Source: JAAZHK01 sp964536075 (GTDB taxonomy: Bacteria > Bacillota_I > Bacilli_A > RF39 > UBA660). Taken from it: 10,295 nucleotides of DNA. The stretch's first letter is position 1. Every line of letters starts with the position of its first letter. The stretch is from the NCBI GenBank assembly GCA_964536075.1, contig CAZHWO010000027.1:1-10295 (forward strand), written 5' to 3'. The position numbers and the translations under genes were made by a program. Below are positions 1 through 5,753 of this stretch, one piece after another. Under the pieces are notes generated by a model, which was not told the origin of the DNA, ran no database searches, and saw only the letters and a program-made list of their open reading frames with translations.

Positions 1-1
1 A

Positions 2-1267
2 AAAAGTTATGAATTAAATGACATTGTTGGGACAAGTTATATTGAAAAAACTTATGAAAATCTTCTAAGAGGGAAGAAAGAAATATATAAAATAGTTAAT
101 AATAATCTAACGCTTAATCAAGAAGGTATGCGAGGTAATGATCTTGTTTTAACTATTGACATTAATTTACAACTTGAAATAGAAAAAATTTTGGAAGAAG
201 AAATTCTCAAAACTAAAAGTGAACCTAATACCGATTATTATAATCGCAGTTATGTCATTATTAATGAACCTAATACGGGAGCGATTTTAGCTATTAGTGG
301 TAAACAAATATTATCTAAAGGCGGTAGTTATAAATTTGTGGATTATACAACCGGATTACTTACTAATCCAGTTGTTCCTGGCAGTATTGTTAAAGCTGCT
401 TCTATATTAGTTGGTTATGATACGGGTGTTTTACAAATTGGGGAGGTCAAAAAAGATGAATGTATTAAAATTCAAGCCACACCTAAAAAGTGTTCTTGGA
501 AAACGTTGGGTAATGTTAACGATTTACAAGCCTTAGCCATGTCTTCCAATGTTTATCAGTTTAAAATTGCCATGGCGGTAGCGGGAGCCAATTATACATA
601 CAATGGCCCCTTAAAAATAAACCCGGAAGCCTTTAATATTTACCGCAAAATGTTTAATCAATTTGGTTTAGGCGTTAAAACCGAAATTGATTTTGGTAAT
701 GAAAGCTTAGGTTATATTGGTAATAAGACGGATGCTGGTTTTTTACTTGACTTTGCAATGGGACAATATGATAGTTATACCGCCATGCAAATTAGTCAAT
801 ACATTAATACGATTGCTTCTAATGGTCAGCGATATAAACCTTATCTTTTAAAAGAGGTTCGTGAGGCTAGTAATACCGAAGAATTAGGTCCATTAATTAA
901 AACCACTGAGAGTGTTCTTTTAAATAAAGTTGATGTTGATCAAGTCTATTTAGATCGTGTTAAACTAGGACTTAGAACCGTTATGACTAGTGGTTTAGGA
1001 AGGAGTTTCATGGATGCTAGTTATAATCCAGCCGGAAAAACTGGTACTAGTGAAACATTTGTTGATACCAACAATGATAATGTTATTGATACGGAAACCC
1101 TAAGTAATGCTTTTGTTGGCTATGCTCCTTATGATAATCCGCGCATGGCTTTTGCTGTTATATCTCCGGATATTCGTAAAATGAATAGTCGTTCTACTTA
1201 TCAATCAGCTGTTAATAAAAGGATTACGAGAAGAGTATCTGATGCCTTCTTTCACATCTTTAAATAA
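2..1267 (+). CDS. Class B penicillin-binding protein (peptidoglycan transpeptidase), 5' truncated by window edge
   Basis: D,D-transpeptidase that cross-links peptidoglycan on the outer face of the membrane. The reading frame is open from base 2, before the first ATG at 128, so 421 C-terminal residues are visible and the N-terminal anchor lies outside the window. The first residues (ELNDIVGTSYIEKTYENLLRG) resemble the end of the PBP dimerisation region (VG-x-x-GIE-x-x-Y-x-x-x-LRG). All three catalytic motifs are present: SIVK with the acylated serine (383-394), SSN (542-550) and KTGT (1037-1048). An Asp/Asn-rich, EF-hand-like loop follows KTGT (1064-1096). queH starts 37 bp downstream with its own promoter. 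Whether this is the elongation (PBP2) or division (FtsI) enzyme cannot be told without the N-terminus; PBP2-like is slightly favoured. The family call is firm, the subtype is not. Confidence 0.93.
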   Translation, partial: KSYELNDIVGTSYIEKTYENLLRGKKEIYKIVNNNLTLNQEGMRGNDLVLTIDINLQLEIEKILEEEILKTKSEPNTDYYNRSYVIINEPNTGAILAISGKQILSKGGSYKFVDYTTGLLTNPVVPGSIVKAASILVGYDTGVLQIGEVKKDECIKIQATPKKCSWKTLGNVNDLQALAMSSNVYQFKIAMAVAGANYTYNGPLKINPEAFNIYRKMFNQFGLGVKTEIDFGNESLGYIGNKTDAGFLLDFAMGQYDSYTAMQISQYINTIASNGQRYKPYLLKEVREASNTEELGPLIKTTESVLLNKVDVDQVYLDRVKLGLRTVMTSGLGRSFMDASYNPAGKTGTSETFVDTNNDNVIDTETLSNAFVGYAPYDNPRMAFAVISPDIRKMNSRSTYQSAVNKRITRRVSDAFFHIFK

Positions 1268-1287
1268 ATAGTATTTTGTGTTAAAAT
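1259..1287 (+). promoter_or_regulatory. Putative queH promoter, extended -10
   Basis: TAAAAT at 1282-1287 is preceded by TG at 1279-1280 (TGnTAAAAT). Seventeen bases upstream sits a weak -35, TTTAAA at 1259-1264, overlapping the PBP stop codon. Transcription would start near 1294, at the Shine-Dalgarno itself, giving a leader of about 11 nt. The same short-leader layout recurs at other genes in the window. Read from sequence only. Confidence 0.45.
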
Positions 1288-1304
1288 ACCTTTAGGTGAT
1301 TTAT

Positions 1305-1901
1305 ATGCCCACTAATTATCAAAAAGAATTAACTAAAACGATTGACAATTTACAAGAAGTTCCCACCTTATTATTACATAGTTGTTGTGCTCCCTGTAGT
1401 AGTTATGTTCTTTCTTATCTATCTAATTATTTCAGTATAACTGTTTTTTATTATAATCCTAATATTATGGATCAAGAAGAGTATCAAAAAAGATTAAACG
1501 AACAGATCCGTTTTATTCATGAATATAAGAGTAAGTATCCCATTGATTTTATTGAAAGTGATTATCTTCCGCATGAATATTGTGCTCTTATTGTGGGCTT
1601 AGAACAGGAAAAAGAAGGCGGTCGACGTTGCTATAAATGTTATAAATTACGCATGGAAAAAACAGCTGCTTATGCTAAGAAGCATAAATTTAATTATTTT
1701 TGTACCACTTTAACAGTTAGTCCTTATAAAAATGCTGAAGTAATTAATCAACTAGGTCAAGAATTACAGGATAAGTATAAAATTAAATATTTATTCTCAG
1801 ACTTTAAAAAAAATAATGGTTACTTAAAGTCTATTGAACTTTCTAAAGAATACCATTTATATCGTCAAGATTATTGTGGTTGTCGTTACTCCAAAAAATA
1901 A
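1305..1901 (+). CDS. queH: Epoxyqueuosine reductase QueH (DUF208 family)
   Basis: Reduces epoxyqueuosine to queuosine, the last step of the tRNA wobble-base modification at G34 of GUN anticodons. QueH is the cobalamin-independent alternative to QueG and carries an iron-sulfur cluster. The 198-residue protein has the family cysteine pattern: HSCCAPC near the N-terminus (C27, C28, C31), GRRCYKC (C109, C112) and CGC near the C-terminus (C191, C193), plus FYYNPNI and EYQKRL segments typical of the family. ATG 1305 is chosen because AGGTGA (1294-1299) lies 5 nt upstream; the in-frame GTG at 1296 is part of that ribosome site. The gene ends inside the left arm of a hairpin terminator. No other queuosine genes are in the window, so it looks monocistronic. 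Confidence 0.93.
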   Translation: MPTNYQKELTKTIDNLQEVPTLLLHSCCAPCSSYVLSYLSNYFSITVFYYNPNIMDQEEYQKRLNEQIRFIHEYKSKYPIDFIESDYLPHEYCALIVGLEQEKEGGRRCYKCYKLRMEKTAAYAKKHKFNYFCTTLTVSPYKNAEVINQLGQELQDKYKIKYLFSDFKKNNGYLKSIELSKEYHLYRQDYCGCRYSKK

Positions 1902-1927
1902 ATAGATTGTCAGATCTATTTATTTTT
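1894..1927 (+). terminator. Rho-independent terminator of queH
   Basis: Perfect inverted repeat: AATAAATAGAT (1897-1907), loop TGTCAG, ATCTATTTATT (1914-1924), extendable by three A-T pairs outward to 1894 and 1927. The right arm runs into a T-rich stretch. The queH stop codon (1899-1901) lies in the left arm. The right arm is also the start of a direct repeat found again at 3591. Confidence 0.8.
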
Positions 1928-1935
1928 ATGTGACC
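1914..1935. repeat. Left copy of direct repeat flanking the AbiE insert
   Basis: ATCTATTTATTTTTAT (1914-1929) is identical to 3591-3606. After one extra G here, TGACC (1931-1935) also matches 3607-3611, so 21 of 22 positions agree. This copy forms the right arm of the queH terminator. It has lost the intact TTGACC hexamer that the right copy keeps as a -35 element. Bases outside the two copies do not match. Confidence 0.75.
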
Positions 1936-1944
1936 TTCAAATGA

Positions 1945-2010
1945 CAAAAGTATGGATATGCTCCTTTTGCCGAATATAATGAAGATGAAGAAGATATGTT
2001 TATTAACTAG
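1945..2010 (+). pseudogene. Possible 3' remnant of an unidentified gene
   Basis: Between the left repeat and the abiE promoter, a short frame bounded by TGA at 1942-1944 and TAG at 2008-2010 reads YGYAPFAEYNEDEEDMFIN (from 1951). It has no start codon or ribosome site. Its aromatic and acidic composition, with GCT/CCT/GCC codons, looks more like the tail of a real protein than like random AT-rich spacer. I do not recognise the family. It may be donor DNA carried in with the abiE cassette, or chance. Confidence 0.25.
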
Positions 2011-2039
2011 TTTTATAATAAAAATTTTTATTTAAAAAG

Positions 2040-2089
2040 CATTTCCTTTCACTACGAAAAATGTTATAATTTAGTAGTGAAAGGAAATG
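2040..2089 (+). promoter_or_regulatory. abiE promoter embedded in a perfect 16-bp inverted repeat (operator)
   Basis: CATTTCCTTTCACTAC (2040-2055) is exactly inverted as GTAGTGAAAGGAAATG (2074-2089), with an 18-nt spacer. The spacer holds an extended -10, TGTTATAAT (2062-2070); there is no good -35. The right arm covers the expected transcription start (about 2077) and contains the AAGGA ribosome site of abiEi. Characterised AbiEi antitoxins repress their own promoter by binding inverted repeats with their winged-helix domain. By analogy this is the likely AbiEi operator (inference). RNA made from further upstream could instead fold the site and hide the ribosome site. Confidence 0.8.
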
Positions 2090-2094
2090 ATGGT

Positions 2095-2688
2095 ATGAAT
2101 TATGAAAAACAAATTTTAGAATTAGCTAAAAATAACAATGGTTACATTACTACTGAAATGGTAGAAAATCACAAGATTAAAAGACAATTTTTAAGTTATC
2201 TAGTGAAAAAAGGAAAATTAGAAAAAATCGATCGAGGGATTTATATTTTGTCTGATGAATTGGAAGATATTTATTATGTTTTACAAAATAAAAGCAAGAA
2301 TTTAGTTTTCTCACATACTACTGCTTTATTCTTTCATAATTTAAGCGATAGAATGCCTCATATTATTGATTTAACTGTAACTGATACATATAGAGGCTCA
2401 TTACAAACAAAAGAAAATATTAACTTATTTCGTGTGAAAAAAGACTATATTAATTTAGGAGTAAATTACGCTAATTCACCATTTGGGAATAAAATTAAAA
2501 TCTATGATATTGAAAGATGTATTTGTGATATTATTAAAAACAAAAGAGATATTGAATTGGAATTATTTAATAAAGCAATTAGAGGTTATCATTCTAGTAA
2601 AGATAAAAACCTTGTAAAACTAATGGAATATGCTAAAAAACTTGATATAGAAAAAGAATTATTATCTACCTTTGAGGTGTTATCATGA
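2095..2688 (+). CDS. abiEi: AbiEi-family antitoxin, winged-helix transcriptional repressor
   Basis: Antitoxin of an AbiE type IV toxin-antitoxin pair. The known family represses its own operon and neutralises AbiEii without stable protein binding. The 197-residue protein begins with a winged-helix segment (about 1-52: GYITTEMVENHKIKRQFLSYLVKKGKLEKIDRG in outline). Then comes the AbiEi core with SHTTALFFHNLSDRMPH (73-89) and a C-terminal half with IYDIERCICDII (136-147). ATG 2095 is preferred over the in-frame GTG at 2077: AAGGA (2081-2085) sits 9 nt before the ATG, and the GTG falls at the expected transcript start. The TGA stop overlaps the next ATG (ATGA, 2685-2688), so translation is coupled to the toxin. 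Six of eight arginines are AGA, unlike the neighbouring chromosomal genes. Confidence 0.9.
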   Translation: MNYEKQILELAKNNNGYITTEMVENHKIKRQFLSYLVKKGKLEKIDRGIYILSDELEDIYYVLQNKSKNLVFSHTTALFFHNLSDRMPHIIDLTVTDTYRGSLQTKENINLFRVKKDYINLGVNYANSPFGNKIKIYDIERCICDIIKNKRDIELELFNKAIRGYHSSKDKNLVKLMEYAKKLDIEKELLSTFEVLS

Positions 2689-3536
2689 TTACAAGTGCAG
2701 ATAGTTTAAAAGCAAAATTAAAAAATAAAGCTAAAGAAATAAATATTCCATCAGATACTTTATTAAAAATGTTTATGTTTGAAAAATTATTAATAAGAGT
2801 ATCTAATTCTAAATATAAAAATAATTTTATTTTAAAAGGTGGTTTTTTAATCTCATCAATATTCGGAATTAATTTAAGAAGTACCGTTGATATTGATACA
2901 ACTATTAAAGGATTACCTTTAAATAAAGAATCACTAGCAATAATAATAAAAGATATTATTAATGTAAAAATAGATGATAATTGTACTTTAGAAATATCAG
3001 ATATTAAAGATATTAGAGTAGAAGATATTTATAATGGTTATGCGGTAATTTTAAAAGTATCAATGGATAAATTATGGACTTTTATTCGTCTTGATGTAAC
3101 AACAGGAGATGAAATTACATATAGAGAAGTAGAATTTGATTATAAAACCATATTAGAGCAAGATAAAATAAGTGTTATTACTTATAATAACGAAACTATT
3201 CTGGCTGAAAAGTTTGAATCAATTATATCTCATGGTGTTCTTAATACTAGAATGAAGGATTATTATGATTTATATATGTTTGTACAATTAAAACTAGCTG
3301 AAATAAATATAAAGACTTTGATAGATGCAATTAATAATACGGCTAAAAGAAGAAATTCTACTAACTTTATTAGTGATAGTGATAACATTATAAAATTAAT
3401 TGAAGATAGTGAGAATATCCATACATTATGGGAACAATATCAAGCTAAATTTGAATATGCAAAAGACATTGATTTTGATAAAGTTATGAGTGCTATTAAG
3501 ATTATAAATGAAATAGTTGTTCCTATTGAAGTATAG
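2685..3536 (+). CDS. abiEii: AbiEii-family nucleotidyltransferase toxin
   Basis: Toxin of the pair, a DNA polymerase beta-like nucleotidyltransferase. Related toxins (MenT group) add pyrimidine nucleotides to tRNA acceptor ends and stop translation; AbiE causes abortive phage infection in streptococcal/lactococcal systems. In this 283-residue protein the fold's key residues are intact: LKGG (50-53), a DID metal pair (69-71) shortly after RST, a third candidate carboxylate D137 in IRLD, then AEKFE (174-178) and RMKDYYDL (189-196), the conserved 3' motifs. It therefore looks catalytically competent. The ATG overlaps the abiEi stop, with GAGGTG (2673-2678) as ribosome site. Seven of eight arginines are AGA and ATA is common, suggesting foreign origin. 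A weak 7-bp hairpin (3533-3551) follows. Confidence 0.92.
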   Translation: MITSADSLKAKLKNKAKEINIPSDTLLKMFMFEKLLIRVSNSKYKNNFILKGGFLISSIFGINLRSTVDIDTTIKGLPLNKESLAIIIKDIINVKIDDNCTLEISDIKDIRVEDIYNGYAVILKVSMDKLWTFIRLDVTTGDEITYREVEFDYKTILEQDKISVITYNNETILAEKFESIISHGVLNTRMKDYYDLYMFVQLKLAEINIKTLIDAINNTAKRRNSTNFISDSDNIIKLIEDSENIHTLWEQYQAKFEYAKDIDFDKVMSAIKIINEIVVPIEV

Positions 3537-3551
3537 CTATCATTTAGCTAT
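3533..3551 (+). terminator. Weak hairpin at the end of abiEii
   Basis: ATAGCTA (3533-3539) pairs with TAGCTAT (3545-3551) across a 5-nt loop. The stop codon lies in the left arm. The stem is short and AT-rich, and no real T-run follows, so termination would be inefficient; readthrough into the uppP operon is possible. Confidence 0.3.
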
Positions 3552-3590
3552 TAGAATATTAATATATCTCATTTTGGCGTAAGCTTAACA

Positions 3591-3611
3591 ATCTATTTAT
3601 TTTTATTGACC
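3591..3611. repeat. Right copy of direct repeat flanking the AbiE insert
   Basis: ATCTATTTATTTTTAT followed by TGACC repeats 1914-1935 with one base missing. Here the left terminator arm (AATAAATAGAT) is absent upstream, so the repeat has no structural role of its own. Its end supplies the TTGACC -35 hexamer of the uppP operon promoter. The copies are 1677 bp apart, start to start. Confidence 0.75.
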
Positions 3612-3635
3612 ATTTTAATTAAATATTGTTATAAT
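3606..3635 (+). promoter_or_regulatory. Promoter of the uppP operon
   Basis: TTGACC (3606-3611), 18-bp spacer, TATAAT (3630-3635) with an extended TG at 3627-3628. It is among the best sigma-A matches in the window. Expected start is near 3642, about 21 nt before the ATG at 3663, just ahead of AAAGGAG. Confidence 0.75.
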
Positions 3636-3662
3636 TAGTTAAGAAGAATTAAAGGAGAAGTT

Positions 3663-3965
3663 ATGGAAATTATATATTTTATTGTTATTTTAATGTTAGT
3701 AGCGTTTTTGTTTAAAAGTATTAATGGCTTTATTTATTTAGTCGTTAGTTTTGATATTTTATTTCGTATTTTAACATTTATTAAAATGAATTTAAATTTA
3801 GGCGAAATAAATGCTATTATTGGTAAATATATCCCGGCTAGTATCCCGGCGATTATTGATAAATATACCTCCGGAGCAGTAACGACTGGTTTTATGTGGG
3901 TTCTTGTACTTATTTATGCTATATTTTTATTTTTAATCATAAAATATTTAATTGATAGAAGATAA
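3663..3965 (+). CDS. Small multi-pass membrane protein, function unknown
   Basis: I do not recognise this 100-residue protein. It has three hydrophobic stretches, about residues 3-18, 21-42 and 74-96. Between the second and third is a loop (about 45-73) with LNLGEINAIIGKYIPASIPAIIDKY, and the protein ends in the basic tail IDRR. AAAGGAG lies a few bases before the ATG. Only 15 bp separate it from uppP, so both share the promoter at 3606-3635. Position suggests a role in the cell envelope or undecaprenyl-phosphate recycling, but nothing in the sequence proves it. It could also be an unrelated small membrane protein. Confidence 0.8.
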   Translation: MEIIYFIVILMLVAFLFKSINGFIYLVVSFDILFRILTFIKMNLNLGEINAIIGKYIPASIPAIIDKYTSGAVTTGFMWVLVLIYAIFLFLIIKYLIDRR

Positions 3966-3980
3966 AAAGGAGAAAAAAAC

Positions 3981-4787
3981 ATGCTTGAAATTATTATACT
4001 CGGTATTATTCAAGGAATTGCTGAGTTTTTACCTATATCTAGTAGTGCCCATTTAATTATTTTTAGAGATATTTTGGGTATTGGATCATCTATACCTAAT
4101 AATATTGCTTTTTCTTTTGATATTGCGCTACACTTTGGTACGCTCTTAGCGATTGCTATTTTCTTTTATAAAGATTTTCTTAATATGATTAAAAAAGGGG
4201 TTACTAAAGGTTTTAAGGATAGTGAAGGTAAAATCTTCTGGTATATTATTATAGCGACTATTCCCGCCGCCCTTGTCGGTTTTCTATTTGAGGAATCAGT
4301 TGAAGATTATGTCCGATCTAATTTTATTTTAATAGCCTTAGCCTTAATGATTATGGGGATTATTATTTATTTAGTGGATAAAAAGATGCCCTTAAAAAAA
4401 GATATTAAAGATATCAATATGAAAGAAGCTTTTATCATTGGTTGTGCCCAAGTTTTTGCTTTAATTCCAGGTTTTTCTAGAAGTGGTACGACCATTGCGG
4501 CTGGTCGCGTTTTAAAATTAGATCGTGAAAGCGCAGCTAAATTTTCCTTTTATTTATCCGCTCCAGTTGTTGCTGGTGCTACTTTTATTAAATTATTAGA
4601 TCATGAGACCTTTCTTTTAATTAAAGCTTATTTACCATTCTTTATTATGGGAGTCTTAGTTTCCTTTATCGCTGGGTTATTATGTATATCTTTTTTACTT
4701 AAATATCTTAAAAAACATGACTTTAAAATTTTTATGTGGTATCGCCTTATTTTAGGGATTATTGTTATTATCTTGACTTTAATATAA
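3981..4787 (+). CDS. uppP: Undecaprenyl-diphosphate phosphatase UppP (BacA)
   Basis: Integral membrane enzyme that dephosphorylates undecaprenyl diphosphate to regenerate the lipid carrier for peptidoglycan and other wall polymers. Overexpression is known to give bacitracin resistance. The 268 residues are mostly hydrophobic helices with both family signatures: QGIAEFLPISSSAHL (11-25), holding the acidic residue E15 and the conserved H24, and PGFSRSGT (163-170) with catalytic R167. Length matches the family. The ribosome site AAAGGAG lies upstream of ATG 3981. It is the second gene of a two-gene operon. Its stop codon lies at the edge of a bidirectional terminator shared with the convergent deformylase gene. 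Confidence 0.96.
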   Translation: MLEIIILGIIQGIAEFLPISSSAHLIIFRDILGIGSSIPNNIAFSFDIALHFGTLLAIAIFFYKDFLNMIKKGVTKGFKDSEGKIFWYIIIATIPAALVGFLFEESVEDYVRSNFILIALALMIMGIIIYLVDKKMPLKKDIKDINMKEAFIIGCAQVFALIPGFSRSGTTIAAGRVLKLDRESAAKFSFYLSAPVVAGATFIKLLDHETFLLIKAYLPFFIMGVLVSFIAGLLCISFLLKYLKKHDFKIFMWYRLILGIIVIILTLI

Positions 4788-4813
4788 AAAACTATTCAAT
4801 GAATAGTTTTTTT
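4786..4813. terminator. Bidirectional terminator between uppP and the deformylase gene
   Basis: ACTATTC (4791-4797), loop AAT, GAATAGT (4801-4807). It is flanked by an A-run (4786-4791) and a T-run (4807-4813), so it can act on both strands. It overlaps both stop codons: uppP TAA at 4785-4787 and def TAA at 4812-4814. Confidence 0.85.
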
Positions 4814-5360
4814 ATATAGCGCGATATTTATTAATATTTTTAAAGGGATTCTTTTTATCAATTCGATCAGTAAATAAAATACCATTTAAATGATCAACTT
4901 CATGTTGAAAAGCAATAGCTAGTTCTTCACGAGCTCGTATTTTAATTTTTTTCCCATTGGGATCATAACCTTCAATGGTAACTCGCGCATGTCTAGGAAC
5001 AATACCAATAACATTTCGGTTAACACTTAAACAGCCTTCACCCATATCAACATAAATCATTTCTTCGGAAGTACTTACTATTTCGGGATTAACAATTACA
5101 TAATTATTAAACTTGCCATCTTCCACTTCATGAACAATAACAAAATATCTTTTGGGAATACCAAGCTGAATGGCTGCTAATCCCATTCCCGGTCTTAATT
5201 TATAACGTTCACAAAGATTGTCAATTTGACTATTTTTTAGATACTCAAGCATTAAATCAATCTTTGCTAGATCTTCCTTATCCATTGGAAAAAGTACTTC
5301 TTTACTTTTCATCTTTAAAATCTTATTCTTTTCATCTAAGAAATCTTTCGTTTTTAACAT
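4812..5360 (-). CDS. def: Peptide deformylase, type 2-like
   Basis: Metalloenzyme that removes the N-formyl group from new polypeptides. The 182-residue product has all three active-site motifs: GMGLAAIQ (58-65), EGCLS (108-112, metal-binding Cys110) and HEVDH (153-157, two metal-binding His and catalytic Glu). The long N-terminus and the EVEDGKF insert fit the Gram-positive type 2 enzyme. The usual Pro before Gln in the first motif (GLAAPQ) is Ile here. The start is the ATG at 5358-5360, with GGTGA just upstream; a TTG 18 bp further out (5376-5378) sits where transcription should begin and is rejected. It is monocistronic, between its own extended -10 promoter and the terminator shared with uppP. 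Confidence 0.96.
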   Translation of the reverse strand: MLKTKDFLDEKNKILKMKSKEVLFPMDKEDLAKIDLMLEYLKNSQIDNLCERYKLRPGMGLAAIQLGIPKRYFVIVHEVEDGKFNNYVIVNPEIVSTSEEMIYVDMGEGCLSVNRNVIGIVPRHARVTIEGYDPNGKKIKIRAREELAIAFQHEVDHLNGILFTDRIDKKNPFKNINKYRAI

Positions 5361-5379
5361 AACATCACCACACGCCAAG

Positions 5380-5388
5380 ATTATAACA
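5380..5388 (-). promoter_or_regulatory. Extended -10 promoter of the deformylase gene
   Basis: On the minus strand TGTTATAAT spans 5388-5380. No convincing -35 is seen; the upstream region is the T-run of the previous terminator. Expected start is near 5373, giving a leader of about 13 nt that contains the GGTGA ribosome site. Confidence 0.6.
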
Positions 5389-5398
5389 CAAAGTTAAG

Positions 5399-5427
5399 AA
5401 AAAAAAAAGGGAAAAATAAATTCCCTT
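5399..5427 (-). terminator. Terminator of the Cys/Gly-rich mini-protein gene
   Basis: On the minus strand AAGGGAA (5427-5421), a 7-nt loop and TTCCCTT (5413-5407) run into ten consecutive Ts (5408-5399). It directly overlaps the stop codon and separates this gene from the deformylase promoter. Confidence 0.85.
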
Positions 5428-5611
5428 AAGAAATGAATCTTGCTCCAATGATTATAACTAGTAAGATAAATAATACTAGAATAATAGCGTAAGAAGATCC
5501 AACGCCTCCGCCGCCACATCCGCAGCTTGGTCCGCAAACTGGTCCGCATGTTGGCATTCCACATCCAACATTAGGAGCACATCCGCAAGAAGAACCTCCA
5601 AAATAATTCAT
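5426..5611 (-). CDS. Cys/Gly-rich mini-protein with C-terminal membrane helix, YjcZ-like
   Basis: 61 residues in two halves. The N-terminal part (1-39) is rich in Gly, Cys and Pro with seven cysteines (C9, C11, C17, C22, C26, C30, C32) in CGC and CGP repeats. The C-terminal part (YAIILVLFILLVIIIGARF) is a single membrane segment. The Gly-rich head and the ALIVVLFILLIIVG-type tail resemble the YjcZ/SscA family of Bacillus spore-coat-associated small proteins, though the cysteine load is unusual. The gene is real: AAAGGAGGT (5618-5626) lies 6 nt upstream of the ATG, and a strong terminator follows. The function here is unknown; it could be sporulation- or envelope-related, or metal- or redox-linked through the cysteines. 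No other sporulation gene is in the window. Confidence 0.85.
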   Translation of the reverse strand: MNYFGGSSCGCAPNVGCGMPTCGPVCGPSCGCGGGGVGSSYAIILVLFILLVIIIGARFIS

Positions 5612-5721
5612 ACAATAACCTCCTTTATTTGTTATCTAATATAGTTTATTAGAAATAATCAATTGTGACAAAGTTAAATGACTAATTTATGCATTTAATC
5701 TATTAAAATATCCCATAATTA

Positions 5722-5730
5722 TGCTATTAT
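5722..5730 (+). promoter_or_regulatory. Extended -10 promoter upstream of ftsW
   Basis: TGCTATTAT (5722-5730) with a poor -35 (ATTAAA at 5702-5707, spacing 17). Expected start is near 5737, 17 nt before the ATG. The intergenic region 5612-5753 also has to hold the divergent promoter of the mini-protein gene. A TTGTCA at 5671-5666 on the minus strand is a weak -35 candidate, with no clear partner. Confidence 0.5.
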
Positions 5731-5753
5731 ATTTATAGGATAGTGATAAAGAT

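Noticed and set aside
1271..1289. GTATTTT/AAAATAC inverted repeat between the PBP and queH, as a terminator
   Set aside because: The stem has a single G-C pair and no T-run, and it coincides with a plausible extended -10 element for queH.
2011..2094. Longer N-terminus for AbiEi (the frame stays open back to the TAG at 2008-2010)
   Set aside because: The extra codons are the promoter and operator; the ATG at 2095 has the ribosome site.
5358..5378. Upstream TTG start adding six residues to the deformylase
   Set aside because: It lies just upstream of or at the expected transcription start and has no ribosome site, while the ATG at 5360 has GGTGA in place.
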